Part shown: piece by piece, positions 1-11,963 of the stretch
How the letters are laid out: each line of letters begins with the position of its first letter
Position numbering within the stretch: the stretch's first letter is position 1
From: Semisulcospira habei
Lineage: Eukaryota > Mollusca > Gastropoda > Semisulcospiridae
DNA: 64,000 bases
NCBI GenBank assembly: GCA_036245525.1
Contig: BTPG01000003.1
Span: 213,212,536 to 213,276,535, forward strand
Direction of reading: 5' to 3'
Made by a program: the position numbers and the translations under genes
Notes under the pieces: generated by a model
Seen by the model: the letters and a program-made list of their open reading frames with translations, nothing else
Told to the model about the DNA's origin: nothing
Databases searched by the model: none

Positions 1-668
1 TACCCGGCACCGGCCTCCACGTGGCGTAGGTGGGTAGTCCGCTCAGTCCCTGACTGAGTGGGCTAGCAGACGGGTGCCATCTTTGTCCAGGATTAGGACT
101 TGATGTCTATATGTTGTTCAGCCTTTTCACTGGTCCGGTTTTTAAGGAGCTGTGCTAACCTAGGTCGTACCATGTTGGATTGGTCCTTAAAAATACTCAT
201 GACTTTTTGGTCCTTTGGATCCCAAGTGTTTGCCGTGCTTGGAGACCCGTGTCGGGGGAGAAGAGGATCCTGGTGGCTGAGGTTCCCTTTGGGCTGCGGC
301 TCACTGGTGCCAACACTCCACTTCGGCCTTGACTTCTACCTAAACGGGAGGCTAGTCGTACCGGCCTAGTCAATCGGCTCTTGTCACGTTGAGCCCTATC
401 CCACTGTTGACATGCGGGTTGATATACGGAGCACCATGCTATAGCTTCTGCTGCTGCTTAGGTGCTTTACGCCAGTATTCCCCTGCATTCAACAGTGTGA
501 TAGAAGGCGGTGGCTCAAACGGTTCAATCGGGCTTACCCCCTTGAGTATATCTTTCGGGCAGTCTCCATTGTGCGTCGGCTGGAGACCTGCCGACATTTG
601 CACTTTCCCTTGTTGGGCTCGGTGGCGGGCGGGGACCCCCGGGGGATGAATATCTCTACTAATATAAT
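1..668 (+). other. Presumed 5' UTR/promoter region of LINE copy A
   Basis: No convincing protein is encoded here. The stretch lies directly upstream of the ORF1-like sequence of an I-like LINE and ends in an A-rich tract around an ATG at 669. It is therefore read as that element's 5' untranslated region. The left end of the element may lie outside the window. Confidence 0.45.
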
Positions 669-1285
669 ATGGAAAAAACAAAAAAAAAACCAAACTTGCA
701 CAGAAGCGGCACATCGCCACCAACATTGAAAATGACAGTGACTCGGACTGTGAGGAAGCGACGCCTCAGGCGTCGGCCGTATGGCCTCGCTTCCTCATTG
801 TCCATAGCAAGGTAAAGGAGAAACCAGTTACCAAGCTGCATCCTTTTCTGGTGGGGGAGACCCTCAGGAGCCGTGTTGGCAGGCCTGACGCCCAGCGCCT
901 CAGGTCTGGTGACTTGCTGGTGGAGTGCCGTACCCGGGCACACTCCAGTGGGCTACTGAGGCTCTCTTCCATCGGAGACACTCCGGTGGAGGTCACACCC
1001 CACAAGACTATGAATTCGTCAAGAGGCGTAATCAAAGATCAAGCTTTGGCAGAACTGTCGGAAGATGAACTTGTACGGAACCTTAAGTCTCAGGGGGTGA
1101 CTTACGTCAGGCGCTTCGCTTCCAAGCGAGGTGGTGGGGAGATCCGTCTCCCTACCATCATCCTGACGTTTGGCACCCCCACCCCTCCTACTACCATCTG
1201 GGGAGGTTACTACTCCCTGAGAGTGAAAAAGTACGTCCCTCTCCCCTCCGGTGCTTTAAGTGCCAAAAGTATGGCCATGGGCAGA
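669..1285 (+). pseudogene. LINE ORF1 (gag-like) N-terminal fragment, copy A
   Basis: This encodes the N-terminal half of a LINE ORF1 protein. A WPRFLIVHSK segment is followed by a LRSGDLLVEC-type segment, a pattern typical of gag-like ORF1 proteins of I- and Jockey-type LINEs, which package the element RNA. The ATG at 669 is out of frame with the main reading frame, probably because of length change in the A-run just after it. Copy A lacks one C near 1243-1246 that copy B has (2886-2890), so the frame breaks just before the first zinc knuckle. Similarity to a LINE stops at 1285 (ends ...GGGCAGA), where an unrelated insert begins. Confidence 0.7.
1075..1285 (+). repeat. 211-bp direct duplication, left copy (right copy 2718-2929)
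   Basis: The block starting ACGGAACCTTAAG and ending CCATGGGCAGA occurs at 1075-1285 and again at 2718-2929. The only difference noticed is one extra C in the right copy. The blocks flank the insert at 1286-2717 exactly, so the LINE ORF1 sequence is present twice around it. It is far too long to be an ordinary target-site duplication. Confidence 0.9.
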
Positions 1286-2279
1286 CTGTCAGCAGTAAGG
1301 CAAGTGTAGGGCGAATCTTGACTTCATCAACAAGCAAGAGTGCATTCTTTTGCTGCGGTTTGTTGATCTTCTGGAATGTCTTCAGTAGCACTCCATCTAG
1401 GTTCACAGAAGAAATCACTGCTTGCACCTTCCTTTTGTTGGGCATCATCAGGTATTCTCTCAGAAATTCAAACGAGCAATTAGGAAAAGATTCTACAGCA
1501 AAGCAGTAATCTTGGGTGGAATAACGTTTTTCACACAGAAGTTTCAGCTGATGCGTGATGAACTCCAATTTTTTTTGCTGCTTGCTGTCTTGGAATTCCA
1601 GTTGTTCGAGAACTGCTGCCATTTCAAGAATCTTGTCAACAGTAGGAATGACGTAATTCCTGACCGCGTGAACTGCTTTGTGGAACTGGGCGTAAGAAGA
1701 TAATCCATTGTTTGGATGCAAAATTTTTCCAAGAGGTACTCTGATTTCTTTCTTGTATGCAGTGAGAATGAGAGGTGAGCAAAGTGTTGCCTTATTCTCA
1801 ACTATGATCGTCGACTCACATTCTGTGAAATCCTTTGACATGAAGAGGAAAACAAACCTGTCATCAGTTCTTGAAATAACAATGTTGTCATACTTCTTCA
1901 GTTCTTTTTCAGGCACAAAGTCAGAAAATGATGTTATTTTGTCCTTTTTTAGGAAGTGCTGCAATTGCTTATCTTCTTGTTTTGATGGACGAGGAGGAGG
2001 TTTTGGGGTTGGCAAACATGAAATAGGCACATCAAAAATACTCGGAGGCTGTGTTGGTCTTGTAGATCCACCTGGTATTTTCACCATTGGTGCGTCGGAA
2101 GGCCAATGTCTTTCACATATGTAAAACTTGGCTGCGTCAACAACAAAGTGTTCTCGTGGGGGTAGAACAGCTATCCATTTCTGTCTGTCTACTTCGTCTT
2201 TGGGCAATTTAAACACCCTACACTTGTTTGATTCATTGTAATTTCCAGTACACTTTGCAACACCACATTTGTTAGGCAT
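1286..2279 (-). pseudogene. THAP-domain, P-element-transposase-like protein (truncated)
   Basis: Translation from the ATG at 2279 begins with a THAP-type C2CH zinc finger: CGVAKC near residues 5-10, a WIAVLPP core and CERHWPSD closing the motif. THAP fingers bind DNA in P-element transposases and in host THAP proteins. A proline-rich linker follows, then a helical region, and then LLLVDEVKIRP, which resembles the first catalytic acidic block of the P-element RNase H-like domain. The frame then runs into antisense LINE sequence at 1285, so the rest of the catalytic domain is missing. An apparent 30-residue extension upstream of 2279 starts at a GTG and is not credited. The THAP assignment is firm; the P-transposase assignment is less so. 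Confidence 0.75.
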
Positions 2280-2717
2280 GATGAAGCCTAGAACATGAGC
2301 AATTTCACAAAACACAAGAGAAGAGAAAATGCAAATAACAAACGTCCGCCATGTGAGTTGAAACTGCACTCATTTCCTGTTTGGCCCTTGCGCAGTGCAA
2401 AAGAGTGCCACATTGTATACACTGATTAATGAAGGATTTAAAGGATTTCTAGCTCATTAGGTATGTTAAATTTCAGTATTTACAAGTAGGAAAATGCTTA
2501 AATAATACTATTCTTAGATAAATTATTTAATCATCTATTTATTTTCACTTAGTATTAGGGACGTATTAATGCGCAGGAGCTTTGCCGGGGCATTGCTGAG
2601 GCAGAGCTAAAAATAGCTCACTGAGTCAGCGTGCAGTCTTGGCTCTGTGAGAGGCACTGGCCTTCGCTAGTTACTCCTGGAAGTGGCAAAGCCATCTCCT
2701 GTCTTTAGTACTCCTTG
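1286..2717 (-). mobile_element. Insert carrying a P-element/THAP-like gene fragment
   Basis: This 1.43-kb block interrupts the LINE and holds a minus-strand coding segment with a THAP zinc finger. Bases 2370-2717 upstream of that segment are AT-rich in part and encode nothing recognisable. Clear terminal inverted repeats were not found, so it may be a fragment of a P-like transposon, or a piece of a THAP-derived gene moved with the LINE. Confidence 0.6.
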
Positions 2718-3749
2718 ACGGAACCTTAAGTCTCAGGGGGTGACTTACGTCAGGCGCTTCGCTTCCAAGCGAGGTGGTGGGGAGATCCGTCTCCCTACCA
2801 TCATCCTGACGTTTGGCACCCCCACCCCTCCTACTACCATCTGGGGAGGTTACTACTCCCTGAGAGTGAAAAAGTACGTCCCTCTCCCCCTCCGGTGCTT
2901 TAAGTGCCAAAAGTATGGCCATGGGCAGAAGACATGCCGTCAGGCAGAGGCTTCATGCGCCCGTTGCACCAAGCCTGGACACTCTGCTGAGTCCTGCACA
3001 GCCACCCCCTTGTGTGTGAATTGCCAGGGGGCGCATATGGCTTCGGATAAGAAATGCCCTCGTTGGATATCCGAGTGCAAGATTCAGCAGGTGCGTGTGG
3101 AGACTGTCCTTTCTAGATGCCAAAAAACTGGTTGAAGGCTCTGGTGCAGCTGCGGCTGCCCCAACCTCTAACACCTCAGTATATACTTTCAGTGCAGCGG
3201 TGGCAGGCAAGCGTCCCACCAAAGACTTTTCATGTCAGACCCCAACTTCTTGGTTGGGGGCGGAGCCTCGGCTCATCTCGCCCCTGGAGAGTAACCCTCC
3301 TCCGGTGGTGACGAGGAGCCAGGGAACGCAGAGGGCGGACACTGCCGGTCCGGTTGTGCCGCCTTCTGTTGCCCCTAAGCCTCAGCCCCCACCCAAACCT
3401 GTTAGTCAGTCAACTCCAAAGGCTTCTGGCTCTGGTCAGCCTTCTAAGGCCGCTAACTCTAGCGGCAGGAACGCTGCCCAGGACCAGGGGTCTAAGAAAT
3501 CTATGGACCGCTGTGCGCACGGGCCCAGAAGGGGAGAACACTGATGTCCCCCTTCAAAACAAATATGCTGCACTGGAGGAGCGGATGGAGGGAGTGGAAG
3601 TTGTCGTTGCTGATTTTGCGGCAGCTCCACCCCTTTCATCTCCGAAGAACCAGAGGAGGCCCGGGAGCCGGCCCCCCTCTGTTTCTTCAACTCCTTCCAA
3701 GGTAAAGGAAAAAGGGGGGAAAAACTCTTCACCCCCAGATAAGACATAA
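2718..3749 (+). pseudogene. LINE ORF1 gag-like protein, copy B (N-terminus missing, frameshifted)
   Basis: The reading frame opens inside the ORF1 core and contains zinc knuckles: CFKCQKYGH..TC, CARCTKPGHSAESC and a third CVNCQGAH..C. Such knuckles bind nucleic acid in retroelement gag proteins. Downstream is a long Pro/Ala/Ser-rich tail. The frame shifts near 3110-3120 (after ...RVETVLS) and again near 3520-3530, so three frames are needed to read it. The TAA at 3747-3749 is followed two bases later by the ORF2 ATG at 3752, a tight spacing common between LINE ORFs. Confidence 0.8.
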
Positions 3750-3751
3750 TC

Positions 3752-6700
3752 ATGTACTCTATGCTTCAGTGGAATTGTCGTGGTTTTCAAGCTAACTTTG
3801 AGGAATTACGTCTTTTAGTCAAGTTCTATAACCCCTCAGTAATATCTCTTCAGGAGACTTACCTGAAGACTTCTGACCATGTATCCTTTAATGGTTTTAA
3901 CGTTATACACAAAGGCTCTGATTCGGAGAGGCGCTCGGGTGGAGCGGCTCTTCTCATTAGTAGCCAAATTTTATGTAGCCCCGTTAGCATCGACACCTGT
4001 CTTCAGGCTGTCGCAGCTCGGGTTACCTTGAAGAAGACCATAACCGTATGCAGTATTTACCTGCCACCATCACTGCGGGTCAGTAGCAATGATATTTTTA
4101 ACTTAGTAGATCAACTGTCCCCTCCCTTTATTCTCAAGGGGGATTTTAACGGTCACGCTCACCTTTGGGGCAGTGACCACTATGATGGCAGAGGTCAGAT
4201 GTTAGAAGATGTTTTTTCTCAACTTAACCTATGTGTCTTTAACGATGGCTCACCTACATACTCTAACTCAGGTTCAGGATCTAGTTCTGTTCTAGACCTC
4301 ACTGTGTTTGATCCTTCTCTCATGCTGGACTTTGACTGGAAGGTTCACGACGACCTGTGTGGTAGTGACCACTTCCCAGTAGTTCTGTCATCGGTCAGCT
4401 GTGAGGAGGATTCGCCGGTGGGGCGCTGGAATCTCAAGAAAGCTAACTGGCCTCTGTTCGTCTCCCTCTGTCAGTCTCGTCTTACAGAGGAGGTGGTCAT
4501 GTCAGCTGAAGAACCTGTTTCTTGTTTTACTTTGATTTTGTTGGACGTAGCAGGTGAAACCATCCCTAGAACTTCTACATCAGTCCCTCGGAAGCCGAGA
4601 GTACCATGGTTCAATGAAGAGTGCCGCAAGGCCCAAAAAATACGCAAATCTGCTCAGCGACGTGCTTTTCGTAATCCGTCGCAAGCAAATATTTTAACAT
4701 TTAAAAGACAGCGGGAGAAAGCCCGTTACATTTTTAAACGCAAACGCCGTGCTTCCTGGAGACGCTTCGTCTCATCTTTATCTTCTAGGACTCCGTCCCA
4801 AAAAGTCTAGAAGGCTGTTCGAGGAATTAGGGGCAGGGGTGGCTTGGCTTCTGTCGGCCATCTTAGAGATGGTGCCAGTTTGGTCACAGATAAAAAGGCT
4901 ATGGCCAATTTGCTTGCCTCCACCATTGCCCATAATTCTTCAACAGAGCATTATTCACCTTTCTTCCAGAGAGAGAAGGAGAAGCGAGAATCTTGTGCTT
5001 GTGATTTTATATCAGATAACTCGGAAGACTATAATGCCCCCTTTACGTTTTCAGAATTGCAGCAAGCCATGCAGAAATGTACTGACTCTGCTGCTGGATT
5101 AGATACCATCCATTATCAGCTCCTAACTCATCTGCCTGAGGATTCACTCCTTGTACTTCTCAAGGCCTTTAACCATATCTGGATAACTGGTCGTTTTCCG
5201 CCATCTTGGCGCCAGGCTGTGGTTGTGCCAATCCCCAAGCCGGGTAAGGATCCTTCCGACCCGGGCAACTACCGGCCAATAGCTTTGACATCATGTTTAT
5301 GTAAGACTATGGAACGCTTGGTCAACGCCCGACTGGTGTGGCATCTTGAGTCACGTGGTCTCATCACAGACCTCCAGTGCGGTTTCCGGCGCTTCCGTAG
5401 TACAACTGACCATCTAGTTCGCATTGAGTCTTTTATTCGAGATGCTTTTGTCAACAAGCAGCATGTCTATGCAATTTTCTTTGATCTTGAAAAGGCATAT
5501 GATACTACCTGGAAGTATGGTATAATGTCTGATTTGTCGGACATGGGTTTTAAAGGGCACAAGCCTGTTTTAATTCACAATTTTTTTGTCTAACAGGTCG
5601 TTCCATGTCCGTGTGGGCTCCACCCTCTCCGACTCCTTTGAACAGGAGATGGGTGTCCCGCAGGGCAGCATTCTATCTCCTGTTTTATTTAGCATTAAAA
5701 TAAATAACATTGTAAAGGCCGTCAAGGATGATTCTGAATGCTCTTTGTTTGTGGACGACTTTGCTTTGTGTGCACGAGGTCGAGGACTTGCGTCCCTTGA
5801 GAGGCGCTTGCAGCTGTGCGTTGATCGCATCCAGGGGTGGGTGTCTCTCAACGGATTCAGGTTCTCGCCCTCCAAGACAGTCTGTGTGCATTTTACTAAC
5901 CAGACGAAATTTTTTCCAAAACCTACCCTGAGCATTGCTGGAGTGCCAATTCAGGTGGCCGAAGAGGCAAAGTTTCTGGGGGTCATCTTTGACAAAAGAT
6001 TGACCTTCTGCAACCATGTTACCTACCTTAGAACCTCTTGTCAGAAGGCCCTCGACATTCTTCGTGTCGTTGGTCGTACTGACTGGGGTGCAGACCGCAT
6101 TGTCTTACTTCGACTGTACCGGGCCCTTGTTCGGTCCAAACTTGATTACGGCTCTGTGGTATATGGCTCGGCTTCAAAGTCTGTTCTACAGCGTCTGAAC
6201 ACAATTCACCATCAAGGTCTGCGCATATGTCTGGGAGCCTTCAGGACATCTCCAGTTCCTAGTCTGTATGCAGAGGCAGGGGAGCCTTGTCTCGGGCTCC
6301 GCCGCATCCGCCTCATGCTCAGCTACGTTCTGAAGCTGAAGGCCCATCCAGACAATCCTGCCTATGATTGTGTTTTTAACCCGTCGTTTGCAGAGATTTA
6401 CGATGCCCATCCGGGAGCTGTCCGTCTACTTTCCTTCCGTGTCCGACCTCATCTGCAGGCGGCCGGAGTGGACCTGGACAAAGTTTCGGAATCTCTGCAA
6501 CACGTCACTCCACCCTGGCTACTACCAGTTCCTGACATCTTGCTGGACTTGACCGCCCACACGAAGGATTGTACTCCACCAGCCATATACCAACAGAGCC
6601 TCAATGAACTCCTTTCAATTTTTCCTGGCTATTGTCGTCTTTATACGGATGGGTCCAAGTCTGAGGATGGGAGGGTGGCTGCGGCTGCAGTGTCCTCTCG

Positions 6701-7445
6701 CCATCCTAAACGCCCATTTAAGCTCCGTCTCCCTGACCATTCCTCTGTATTTAGTGCAGAACTACAGGCAATTCTGCTGGCACTCAAGCATGCCTATCAG
6801 TCTCGGGAAAGGAACTTCCTGATTCTGTCTGACTCTCTTTCTGCCCTGCAGGCCCTTCAGGGCGCGGGAACAGACCATCCACTGCTGGTGCAGATTAGAG
6901 AGCTTTACGCAGACTTGATGAAGGAATATTATGACATCATTTTTATTTGGGTCCCAGGCCATGTGGGCATCGAAGGCAACAGAATCGCAGATTCTGCTGC
7001 CAACAGTGCCCGCAGTGACCCTGTCCCTGACACACAGACTGTCTATAGTGATTTTAAACCTGTGATTAGTGCGTACATAGCCCGCGAGTGGCAGTCCGAG
7101 TGGGACAAAGAGGAAGGGAACAAGCTTCATGAAGCTCTTCCTAAGTTGTCTGACAGTCTACCTTTCCGCTGCGGCAGCCGCCGTGAGGAGACTGTCCTTG
7201 CTCGGCTCCACATCGGGCACACGTATGTTATGCACTCTTACTTACTTAAACAGGATGAGCGTCCATGGTGTTTTGCCTGTGATGAGCGGTTTTCTGTTCG
7301 ACACTTTTTGCTGTATTGTGCTGACCTAATTGACACCAGATATAAACACTTTACAGCAGACTCCTTGAAGGTTTTGTTCCGGGATGTTCCCCCGGACAAA
7401 ATCTTCAATTTCTTGCGAGCATGCAATATTTTTAACAAGATTTGA
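3752..7445 (+). pseudogene. LINE ORF2: APE endonuclease - reverse transcriptase - RNase H
   Basis: ORF2 nicks target DNA and copies the element RNA into it. The endonuclease opens with WNCRG, then LQETY, GDFNGHAHLWGS and GSDHFPV, which are the APE catalytic blocks. RT blocks include NYRPIALTS, FFDLEKAYD, GVPQGSILSP and a LFVDDFA box (FVDD in place of YADD). RNase H shows YTDGSKSEDG, SAELQAILLAL, LSDSLSALQAL and WVPGHVGIEGN. The C-terminus has CFACDERFSVRHFLLYC, a CCHC motif usual in this group. Two defects are visible: an in-frame TAG at 4808-4810, and a frameshift at 5575-5593 in a T-run. The reading frame closes at 7445. Confidence 0.92.
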
Positions 7446-7669
7446 GCATTCATAGACTATGTGAATCTTTTTTATTTGCCCTTTTTGAGAGTCTGTAGAC
7501 ATTTCTTTTAAAGACGTGCGACATTTTAGCCTGAGATTTTTAATCTATATTTACATCTTGTCTTAAGACCTTGCTTTTAGTCTGGCTGACCAGATTTTTA
7601 CCCATCCCGCCGTGAGATGGCCTTAGTCGCCTGCTCGGCGTTAAACCCAAATAACTAAATAACTAATCC

Positions 7670-9561
7670 ATCGGTCCATCTTCTCCCCACTTCTCAGACC
7701 TCGTCTTTTCGTCTCTCTCACTCAGCGCCCAGTCTCTAAGTGTTTGTTTGTTCTCTTCTTCCTTCCGTATATATACACAAGTCTCTCTCTCCCTTCCTCA
7801 TTCTGTGTTACTACGCGCTGTCATGAATATTCATTCACATCTCTACATCAACTAACTTCAATAACTATATAACATATACTAAACATGTACTTCACATCCA
7901 GTCCATGCATCCAATTTAACCTAACACCCGTATCACAACATTAATATAATTATTTTGTGAACGGACTATTTCTTTCCAAATTCTGGAATTTTCCTCAGAC
8001 TCTACTGAATAGTTGTATTCGGCTTTGATAGACTCGGGCGGGAAAGTCCTGACCCCTTTTTCCCGATAATTAGTTTAGGTACCTACATTTTCGCACGTAC
8101 ATACCTCCTCTTGTCAGCATAAGGTACTAACCGACTTTCCCCGTTAAATAGTTTACGAGTCGTACGTGCAGGCACGTCCGACCGCTTCCTGTTTCCACTA
8201 ACCCCCTGACTTACTCGCAATCGGCGATATACTTTTTTCTCATTAAATGATTTCGCCAGTAACTTTAGTTCCACTTACTTCTTACTCTTTTACTCAATTC
8301 TGAGCTTAATTTGGGTCCTTGACAGACTGGCAGAGTGATAGTGGTCACAGAGGTCTGTTGGCGCTCTTTCGGTTGTCTGAGGGTCACTAAAACAGCAAAA
8401 CAACAACGCATATTAGGGAGTGGTTAGACCCCTTTTGACCAAAAATCATCACACGTATAACAGCATTCCCCAATTTCCAGGCACAGAGACACCACAAACA
8501 TATCACAGTTCACGAGGGCAAGGCAAGTCTGACGCCAAATGAGCCTAGAAGCCTCCAATGCTGGTTCAAATCTGCGAGTTTACATTTTTCCCCTCATAAC
8601 CCTCATGGCAACAAGAATATACTGACCAGAGGGTGACATTTGATGTGCGCACATCCCCAGCACAGTTCTACCTCAATCGCCGCACGTGCCGTTTGTGGGC
8701 GTGGTCTAGAAGTCGGCTCAGATGTGAAACCTGTCAACACATCTTGATAACTCGGCCCGCTAACTCGCACTGTTAATGTTTCCGCGGTGCTTGCCTGGCA
8801 TCTAGTCACAGTCAAGCCGGTCCTGTTTCAATTAAACTCATTTTGAGAAACATCAGCATGAATGACAGCAGTAAGAGGTATAGATTCTCATGAGCCCTCA
8901 AGCAGAGGGGATAATGAGTATCTATGCCCCTTGCAGGTGTGGATTGGTTTCTTGCACAGACTACAATCGTTGACTTAGTCCGCGTCCACTTCCTCAGTTT
9001 GAGGAACGATGTCAGTTACACTGAAACGCACACAAATCAAGCTAAAGGCATATATTTTTATAAGTAGCCTTTTGTGGCGAGGACATATGAAGATCTGTAC
9101 CTCTTGCAGATTTCAAAGACTCACTCTTGCAACTTGACAATCCTTACTTCAGCCGACGGATATTTTTTACCAGATACATGTGATTTTCTAGAGACACGCA
9201 ACCCACAAAAAAAACGCTATCTTCGAAACCTATGTCCGAAGTGCAACATGCTGCATGCTGTAAAAGAGAAAGAGTGCCACACCACTTGGTTTTAACTGTC
9301 ATGGCTGAACAAAGTTTCGAAACTTGATTAATTATTTATTACTGTAACATTTAATTCAATCAGTTGCACTGACAAGATATGTTGTGATGTGCGATCACTT
9401 TCAGTGCCAATTATGCAGTCTCAGTGATCACTGATAACTTACAGAGCAGAAATACAGAAGATTGGGCTTTTCCCTCTGATAAAAAAAAAAAAAATGAAAG
9501 AAACCACTAATGATCCGTAGCTATGTATACCAACGTGCCTAGAGAATAAATGTGTGATTTC
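7670..9561. other. No recognisable gene
   Basis: No coding sequence, tRNA or clear repeat was recognised. Short open frames here lack domain-like features. The sequence is moderately AT-rich and may be old repeat or intergenic DNA. Confidence 0.4.
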
Positions 9562-9571
9562 ATTTGTCACT

Positions 9572-9966
9572 AACCCCACCCGGGTCTGCCCTGGGGGACT
9601 TGGGTGGGGTTAGGTACTTTTTAGTTCCCAGGGTCACCCTGGTCAGCCCCACCGGGTGGGTTTTTCTCTCTATTCTGGGGCATGTGTTTCTGTCTACCCG
9701 AGGTCCATTCACCTGTATTTGCCTTTTTAAAACTCTCCCTACTGTCTGCACTGCCTGTAGCTCTTGATATTGGATGTGTGTTGCTAAATGGTCTTAGCTT
9801 TATTTAGCCCCATGTGTTAGGTTTATTTAACGTATTGGACCGGCTGGCGACATACATTCAATGTTCTGTTTAGTGTTTTTTTTTCACAAGCAGTGCAGGC
9901 ACGTCCTGAGAAAGCCTTGTTGCTGTCGGGACGTTAAGCAATGTACAATCAATCAATCAATCAATC
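9572..9966 (+). mobile_element. SINE-like retroposon, copy 1, AATC tail, 10-bp TSD
   Basis: A 395-bp unit starts AACCCCACCCGGGTCTGCCC and ends in (CAAT)n/(AATC)n. It is flanked by the direct repeat ATTTGTCACT at 9562-9571 and 9967-9976, which shows retroposition. Related copies are at 29984-30354, 36547-36931 and 63587-63801. The head can fold: the first 11 bases pair with GGGTGGGGTTA some 30 bases on. No tRNA-type A/B boxes were seen, so it may be a LINE-tail-derived or non-tRNA SINE. It encodes nothing. Confidence 0.88.
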
Positions 9967-10169
9967 ATTTGTCACTGAGTACCTACAGTGTCATAAATTG
10001 TGAAAATATCTGTAAAAGAAAGTAAAGGTGCACCTCAGTAACTGAAGGTCCATGACTTTAATTTTTAAAAAGACAGCAATAAATAACCGTCGGACTTCCT
10101 CTTTGGGAAACAATATTAAAAAGTTAAAGGACAAGTCCATCTTGCACAAGAAACCAATCTTTCGTAGTC

Positions 10170-11963
10170 CGCAATGGTATGTTACCGGGAATTTACGAGG
10201 AAAGGCATATAATGTCAGGAAATATTCACCCCATTTAATATCACCATTGTACAAGTTTACGCTCCAACAACAAGCTATGATGATGAGGAAATAGAAGACT
10301 TATATGACCAACTGCAGGAAGTCCTGGACCAGACCCCCAAGACAGACATTCTTGTGGCGCAGAGAGACTGGAATGCCAAAATAGGAGAGGATGCTACTGC
10401 AATGCAGAGACCAAACACAGAGGCTTAAGGCTCCTGGAATTTGCCAGCGCAAATGATCTGAAGCTGATGAACACGTTTGGCCCACACAAAGCAGCACCAT
10501 AACCAAATTGACTACATCATGGTGAAGATTCGCTTCCAAACCAGTGTGAACTTTGCCAAGACAAGAAGCTTTCAAGGAGCAGACATTAGATGCGACCATT
10601 ACTTAGTGATGATGACCTTCCAACTCCGTCTGAAGAAATCCAGACCAAAAAGGTGACTGAAGAAAGTCAACAAGCAGGGTCCCACCAGAATCAAGTTCGA
10701 CCTCGAGAAGCTAAAAGACCCAGAGGTAGCAGAAGCCTTCCAGGCAAAGATAGGAGGAAAATTCGCACCACTGCTACTTCTAGGTGCAGAAGACACGGAT
10801 GTGGACACACTGATAAACACATTTAACACTGCTGTAACACAAACAACTAGTGAGATCCTTGGCTTACAGCTGACATCCTTGATCTGTGTGACAAGCGTCG
10901 AGAATTAAAGAAAAAGAAGTCAGAGGTAGAAGGAGCTAAACAATACAGGGAAATTAACCAGGATATTAAGAAAAACATGAAAAAGGCAAAGAAGAGGTGG
11001 ATTGAAGACCAGTGTAAACATATAGAAGAAAAACTGAACAAAAATAATACCAAAAAAGCATACCAGCTAGTGAAAGACCTGACCAGTGCAAAACAGGGAC
11101 GCTCTTCTATCATTTAAGATAGCGAAAGGAAATGTCTTACGGAAGACCAAGACATTCTGAAGAGATGGACAGAGTACTGCTCACATTTGTACAACCACCG
11201 AACTACAGGAGACCCAGGAATACTTGTCCAAACCCCACCAGTGACCAACAGTGACAACTATCCCATCCTCCAAGAAGAAGTAGAGGCTGCCGTGAAGTCG
11301 CTGAAAAAAAGGAAGGCAGCAGCAGCAGACAACATCCCTGCAGAACTAGTCCAAGAAGAAGGAGAAGACATGATAAGCGCCTTACTAAGTATCTGCAATA
11401 AGATCTGGCAGTCAGGGGAATGGCCCACACCATGGACCCAATCACTTATAATAACTCCCGAAAAAAAGGAAACTTAAAAACAATGCCAGAATTATCACAC
11501 GACGGTCTTATATGCCACCCAAGCAAATTCATGTTAAAGATCCTTCTGAAAAGGCTGAAGCCACAGGCATAGGAAATCATAGCTGAGGAACAGGCAGGCT
11601 TCAGACCAGGGCGCAGCACAACTGAGCAGATCTTCAACCTGAGAGTTATATGTGAGAGGTACCTTCAGCACCAGCAAGACCTTTATCATGTCTTTGTGGA
11701 TTTTAAGAAGGCGTTTGACAGGGTGTGGAATGCAGCCCTTTGGTCCACCATGAAGCTGTACAACATCAATGCCAACCTGATCAAAGTAATAGAAAACCTA
11801 TACAACAAGGCCACTAGCGCAGTTCTGCTTCAACGGCAAAATAGGAAATTGGTTTAGGACAACAGTCGGAGTCAGACAAGGCTGCAGGGAATGGAGGGAG
11901 CTGGTTGCCAAGTCATCAGTGGTGCCCCAACGGTCGGCAAGACTACGGGATAGATAGATAGAA
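10170..11963 (+). pseudogene. RTE-like LINE, frameshifted and internally deleted
   Basis: Pieces of an endonuclease-RT polyprotein can be followed through several frames. The endonuclease part has VQVYAPTTSYDDEEIEDLYD near 10250, a RDWNAKIGED block and HHNQIDYIMVKIRF near 10500. The RT part has EVEAAVKSLKKRKAAAADNIPAELV near 11280, GFRPGRSTTEQIFNLR near 11600 and HVFVDFKKAFDRVWNAALW near 11690. After GVRQGC, at about 11884, the reading jumps in frame to WRELVAKSSVVPQRSARLRD, a typical ORF2 C-terminus. The RT active-site block and all between are therefore missing. The element ends in a short GATA repeat near 11960. Assignment to RTE is by motif memory. Confidence 0.75.

Larger units (their letters stand above)
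2718..7669 (+). mobile_element. I-like LINE retrotransposon, copy B (ORF1-ORF2, 5' truncated)
   Basis: This is a nearly complete non-LTR retrotransposon with the order ORF1 with CCHC knuckles, APE endonuclease, reverse transcriptase, RNase H and a C-terminal cysteine/histidine motif. An RNase H domain in ORF2 places it in the I superfamily (I or Nimb-like), as an inference from domain order. The 3' UTR runs from 7446 and ends in a short AACTAAATAACTAA tail near 7669. Two 5'-truncated fragments of the same family occur at 24054-24713 and 29687-29869. ORF1 and ORF2 both carry frame defects, so this copy cannot make functional proteins. Confidence 0.9.
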
